NCBI RefSeq assembly: GCF_016464425.1 | Contig: NZ_JADDKQ010000001.1 | Location: 1 to 64,000, forward strand | Direction of reading: 5' to 3' | DNA length: 64,000 bases | DNA from: Actinotalea solisilvae | GTDB lineage: Bacteria; Actinomycetota; Actinomycetes; Actinomycetales; Cellulomonadaceae | In this document: positions 61,004 through 64,000 of the stretch, piece by piece | Layout: every line of letters begins with the position of its first letter | How positions within the stretch are numbered: position 1 is the stretch's first letter | Made by a program: the position numbers and the translations under genes | Notes under the pieces: model-generated | Told to the model about the DNA's origin: nothing | What the model saw: the letters and a program-made list of their open reading frames with translations, nothing else | Database searches by the model: none

Positions 61004-63919
61004 ATGACAGAGACGTCGGAGTCCACCGGCAAGGCGGGCGCCCGCGGCGCCCGCGCTCGCAAGCGCGGGCTCACCGTCGAGCGCGTGTTCACCACGCCCG
61101 GCGTGCACCCCTACGACGAGGTCGAGTGGGAGCGCCGCGACGTCGTCCAGACCAACTGGAAGTCGGGCGAGACGATCTTCGAGCAGAAGGGCGTCGAGTT
61201 CCCGAGCGCCTGGTCGCTCAACGCGACGACCATCGTCACGACGAAGTACTTCCGCGGCGCGGTCGGCAGCTCGGCGCGCGAGTGGAGCCTCAAGCAGCTC
61301 GTCGACCGGGTCGTGCTCACGTACACCAAGGCCGGGCGCGACTTCGGGTACTTCGCAACCGACGAGGACGCGACGGTCTTCGAGCACGAGCTGACGTGGA
61401 TGCTCCTGCACCAGGTGTTCTCGTTCAACTCGCCGGTCTGGTTCAACGTCGGCACGCCGTCGCCGCAGCAGGTCAGCGCCTGCTTCATCCTCGCGGTCGA
61501 CGACACGATGGACTCGATCCTCAACTGGTACCGCGAGGAGGGGATGATCTTCAAGGGAGGCTCGGGCGCGGGCCTCAACCTCTCGCGCATCCGCTCGTCG
61601 AAGGAGCTGCTCTCCTCGGGCGGCACCGCGAGCGGGCCGATCTCGTTCATGCGCGGCGCCGACGCGAGCGCGGGCACCATCAAGTCGGGCGGCGCCACGC
61701 GCCGCGCGGCCAAGATGGTCGTGCTCGACGTCGACCACCCCGACATCGAGGAGTTCGTCGAGACCAAGGCGCGCGAGGAGGACAAGATCCGCGCGCTGCG
61801 CGACGCGGGCTTCGACATGGACCTCGGCGGCCGCGACATCGTCTCGGTGCAGTACCAGAACGCCAACAACTCCGTGCGCGTCTCCGACGAGTTCATGCAG
61901 GCCGTCGAGGACGGCGGCTCGTTCGGGTTGCGCGCACGTCAGGACGGCCGCGTCATCGAGCAGGTCGACGCCAAGGGCCTGTTCCGCAAGATCGCCCAGG
62001 CCGCGTGGGAGTGCGCCGACCCGGGTCTCCAGTACGACTCGACGATCAACGACTGGCACACGAGCCCCGAGTCGGGCCGGATCACGGCGTCCAACCCCTG
62101 CTCGGAGTACATGCACCTCGACAACTCGTCGTGCAACCTCGCGTCGCTCAACCTCCTGAAGTTTCTCCGGGACGACGACACCTTCGACGTCGCGCGCTTC
62201 GAGAAGGCCGTCGAGCTCATCATCACGGCGATGGACATCTCGATCTGCTTCGCGGACTTCCCGACCGAGGCGATCGGCGAGACGACGCGCCGGTTCCGTC
62301 AGCTCGGCATCGGCTACGCCAACCTGGGCGCGCTGCTCATGGCGACGGGCCACGGCTACGACTCCGACGGCGGCCGTGCCCTGGCCGCGTCGATCACCTC
62401 GCTCATGACGGGCACGGCCTACAAGCGCTCGGCCGAGCTCGCCGGCGTCGTCGGCCCCTACGAGGGCTACCGCCTCAACGAGGCCGGTCACAAGCGCGTC
62501 ATGCGCAAGCACGCCGCGGCGAACGACGACATCCGCACGCTCGGCTCGATGGACGCCGGCATCCTCGCCGCGGCCACGAAGGTCTGGGCCGAGGGCAACC
62601 GCATCGGCGAGGCGAACGGGTGGCGCAACGCGCAGGCCTCCGTCCTCGCACCCACGGGGACCATCGGCTTCATGATGGACTGCGACACCACGGGCGTGGA
62701 GCCGGACTTCTCGCTCGTGAAGTTCAAGAAGCTCGTCGGCGGCGGCTCGATGCAGATCGTCAACCAGACGATCCCGCGCGCGCTGCGCCGCATGGGCTAC
62801 ACGGAGGAGACGGTCGAGGCGATCGTCGAGTACATCGCCGAGCACGGCCACGTCGTCGACGCCCCCGGCCTGAGGACCGAGCACTACGAGGTCTTCGACT
62901 GCGCCATGGGCGAGCGGGCCATCTCCCCGATGGGGCACGTGCGGATGATGGCGGCGGTCCAGCCCTTCATCTCCGGCGCGATCTCCAAGACCGTCAACAT
63001 GCCGGAGTCCGCGACCGTGGAGGAGATCGAGGAGATCTACTTCAAGTCCTGGAAGATGGGCATCAAGGCGCTCGCGATCTACCGCGACAACTGCAAGGTC
63101 GGCCAGCCCCTGTCGGACGCCAAGGCCAAGACGGCCGAGGCCCCGGTGGAGGTCGCGCCGGTGGTCGAGGCGGCGCCCGCGCGGGCGACCCGCAAGCGTC
63201 TCCCCCGCCAGCGCACGTCGCTCACGACGTCGTTCACGGTCGGCGGCGCGGACGGCTACATCACCGCGGGCTCGTACCCGGGTGACGGCCTCGGCGAGCT
63301 GTTCGTCAAGCTCGGCAAGCAGGGCTCGACCCTCGCCGGCGTGATGGACGCGTTCTCGATCGCGATCTCGGTCGCGCTGCAGTACGGCGTGCCGCTCGAG
63401 ACGTACGTCCAGAAGTTCACCAACATGCGCTTCGAGCCGGCCGGCATGACGGACGACCCGGAGATCCGCATGGCGCAGTCGATGATGGACTACATCTTCC
63501 GCCGCCTGGCGCTGGACTACCTGCCGTTCGAGACGCGCGCCTCGCTCGGCATCTACACGACCGAGGAGCGCACGCGCCAGCTCGAGACGGGCTCGTACGA
63601 GCCCGCCCCGGCCGACGCGTACGAGACGGTCAGCGAGGTGCCGTCGGCCGCTGCGGAGGAGAAGCCGGCGCCGTCCACGCCCGCGGCCTCGACCCCCTCC
63701 GCCTCGGCCCCCGCGTCGGCCGCGCCGGCGCAGCACTCGGTCGCCACGGCGTCCGTGGCTCCCGCCCCGGTCACGGTGCACTCGTCGGCCGAGCTCATGG
63801 ACCTCATCCAGGGCCGTGAGGCGGACGCGCCGCTGTGCATGAACTGCGGCATCAAGATGCGGCCCGCGGGCTCGTGCCACGTCTGCGAGGGCTGCGGCTC
63901 GACCAGCGGCTGCAGCTGA
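61004..63919 (+). CDS. nrdJ: Vitamin B12-dependent ribonucleotide reductase, class II
   Basis: A 971-residue enzyme starting at ATG 61004, with AAGGAG five bases upstream. The catalytic barrel includes FSFNSPVWFNVGTPSPQQVS, FKGGSGAGLNLSRIRSSKEL, NPCSEYMHLDNSSCNLASLN with the radical-site cysteine region, and ASVLAPTGTIGFMMDCDTTG. An Ala/Pro-rich linker (about residues 880-925) leads to a Cys-rich tail, CMNCGIKMRPAGSCHVCEGC, which carries the reducing cysteines. It makes deoxyribonucleotides using AdoCbl. Paired NrdR boxes control it, and no nrdR gene is visible nearby. A strong terminator follows. Confidence 0.96.
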   Translation: MTETSESTGKAGARGARARKRGLTVERVFTTPGVHPYDEVEWERRDVVQTNWKSGETIFEQKGVEFPSAWSLNATTIVTTKYFRGAVGSSAREWSLKQLVDRVVLTYTKAGRDFGYFATDEDATVFEHELTWMLLHQVFSFNSPVWFNVGTPSPQQVSACFILAVDDTMDSILNWYREEGMIFKGGSGAGLNLSRIRSSKELLSSGGTASGPISFMRGADASAGTIKSGGATRRAAKMVVLDVDHPDIEEFVETKAREEDKIRALRDAGFDMDLGGRDIVSVQYQNANNSVRVSDEFMQAVEDGGSFGLRARQDGRVIEQVDAKGLFRKIAQAAWECADPGLQYDSTINDWHTSPESGRITASNPCSEYMHLDNSSCNLASLNLLKFLRDDDTFDVARFEKAVELIITAMDISICFADFPTEAIGETTRRFRQLGIGYANLGALLMATGHGYDSDGGRALAASITSLMTGTAYKRSAELAGVVGPYEGYRLNEAGHKRVMRKHAAANDDIRTLGSMDAGILAAATKVWAEGNRIGEANGWRNAQASVLAPTGTIGFMMDCDTTGVEPDFSLVKFKKLVGGGSMQIVNQTIPRALRRMGYTEETVEAIVEYIAEHGHVVDAPGLRTEHYEVFDCAMGERAISPMGHVRMMAAVQPFISGAISKTVNMPESATVEEIEEIYFKSWKMGIKALAIYRDNCKVGQPLSDAKAKTAEAPVEVAPVVEAAPARATRKRLPRQRTSLTTSFTVGGADGYITAGSYPGDGLGELFVKLGKQGSTLAGVMDAFSIAISVALQYGVPLETYVQKFTNMRFEPAGMTDDPEIRMAQSMMDYIFRRLALDYLPFETRASLGIYTTEERTRQLETGSYEPAPADAYETVSEVPSAAAEEKPAPSTPAASTPSASAPASAAPAQHSVATASVAPAPVTVHSSAELMDLIQGREADAPLCMNCGIKMRPAGSCHVCEGCGSTSGCS

Positions 63920-63940
63920 CGCGGCGACGTCGCGCAGGCA

Positions 63941-63980
63941 CGCCGGAGGGCGTCGACCCCAGGGTCGGCGCCCTCCGGCG
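63941..63980 (+). terminator. Terminator of nrdJ
   Basis: A perfect 12-bp stem, CGCCGGAGGGCG with CGCCCTCCGGCG, plus an inner CGACC/GGGTCG pairing, starts about 20 bases past the nrdJ stop. It is the strongest hairpin in the window. Confidence 0.85.
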
Positions 63981-64000
63981 CGTCCAGGACCGGGACCGCC

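Overview
The window is very GC-rich DNA with dense, short-gapped genes, many GTG starts and GTGA/TGATG gene overlaps. It carries actinobacterial marker genes: rbpA, pafBC-tatA-tatC-helY, the garA-MerR-DUF151-MerR block, a DUF6421 protein and a B12-dependent ribonucleotide reductase. Taken together this suggests a Micrococcales actinobacterium, perhaps Cellulomonas, Cellulosimicrobium or a relative. The family-level placement is an inference from gene order and composition, not from a marker alignment. No rRNA, tRNA, CRISPR array, prophage or intact transposon is visible, so this looks like ordinary chromosome backbone with a few lineage-specific insertions.

Layout. 1-2.26 kb: start of a secreted repeat protein and a gap holding an inverted pair of tandem-repeat arrays. 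2.26-13.2 kb: DUF3866 protein, GNAT, the WYL pair PafB/PafC, a small membrane protein, TatA, TatC, a diacylglycerol-kinase-like protein, HelY helicase and an amidohydrolase. 13.2-15.8 kb: apolipoprotein N-acyltransferase (lnt) and convergent rbpA with a sigma-R-type promoter. 16-20.5 kb: an ABC exporter, a UPF0303 protein, a small secreted protein, a DUF1801-like protein and a MOSC protein. 20.5-25.5 kb: AraC regulator, VOC protein and short UvrA-like ATPase, convergent with an ECF42 sigma factor and its YCII/DGPF partner. 25.7-29.7 kb: GrpB, lgt, two GNATs and small proteins. 29.8-33.2 kb: pyruvate carboxylase. 33.3-39.2 kb: a leftward block matching mycobacterial Rv1822-Rv1830 but lacking gcvH. 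39.3-47.3 kb: RNB ribonuclease, DUF4126, two LLM flavin oxidoreductases, a GH13 enzyme, an App1 phosphatase and threonine aldolase. 47.4-53 kb: a divergent DUF6421 / zinc-ribbon SDR pair and a DEAD-box RNA helicase. 53-55.1 kb: DUF305, DUF3105 and PilZ proteins. 55.3-64 kb: a cobalamin-centred region.

How genes work together. The right end reads as a B12 economy. A PduO-type adenosyltransferase makes AdoCbl. A cobalamin riboswitch controls an operon made of a surface-anchored protein followed by the T, fused A-A and S parts of an ECF transporter. NrdJ, which needs AdoCbl, follows behind two NrdR boxes. In the centre, pyruvate carboxylase sits beside the GarA/OdhI FHA switch, linking anaplerosis to 2-oxoglutarate control.

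A window-wide feature is leaderless expression. At least 14 genes have a TANNNT box ending 6-7 bases before the start codon, which also fixes those starts. The best candidates for undescribed biology are the zinc-ribbon SDR with an altered active site paired with DUF6421, the riboswitch-controlled surface protein of the ECF operon, the inverted repeat arrays near 2.1 kb, and a consensus promoter with a short ORF and hairpin upstream of lnt.
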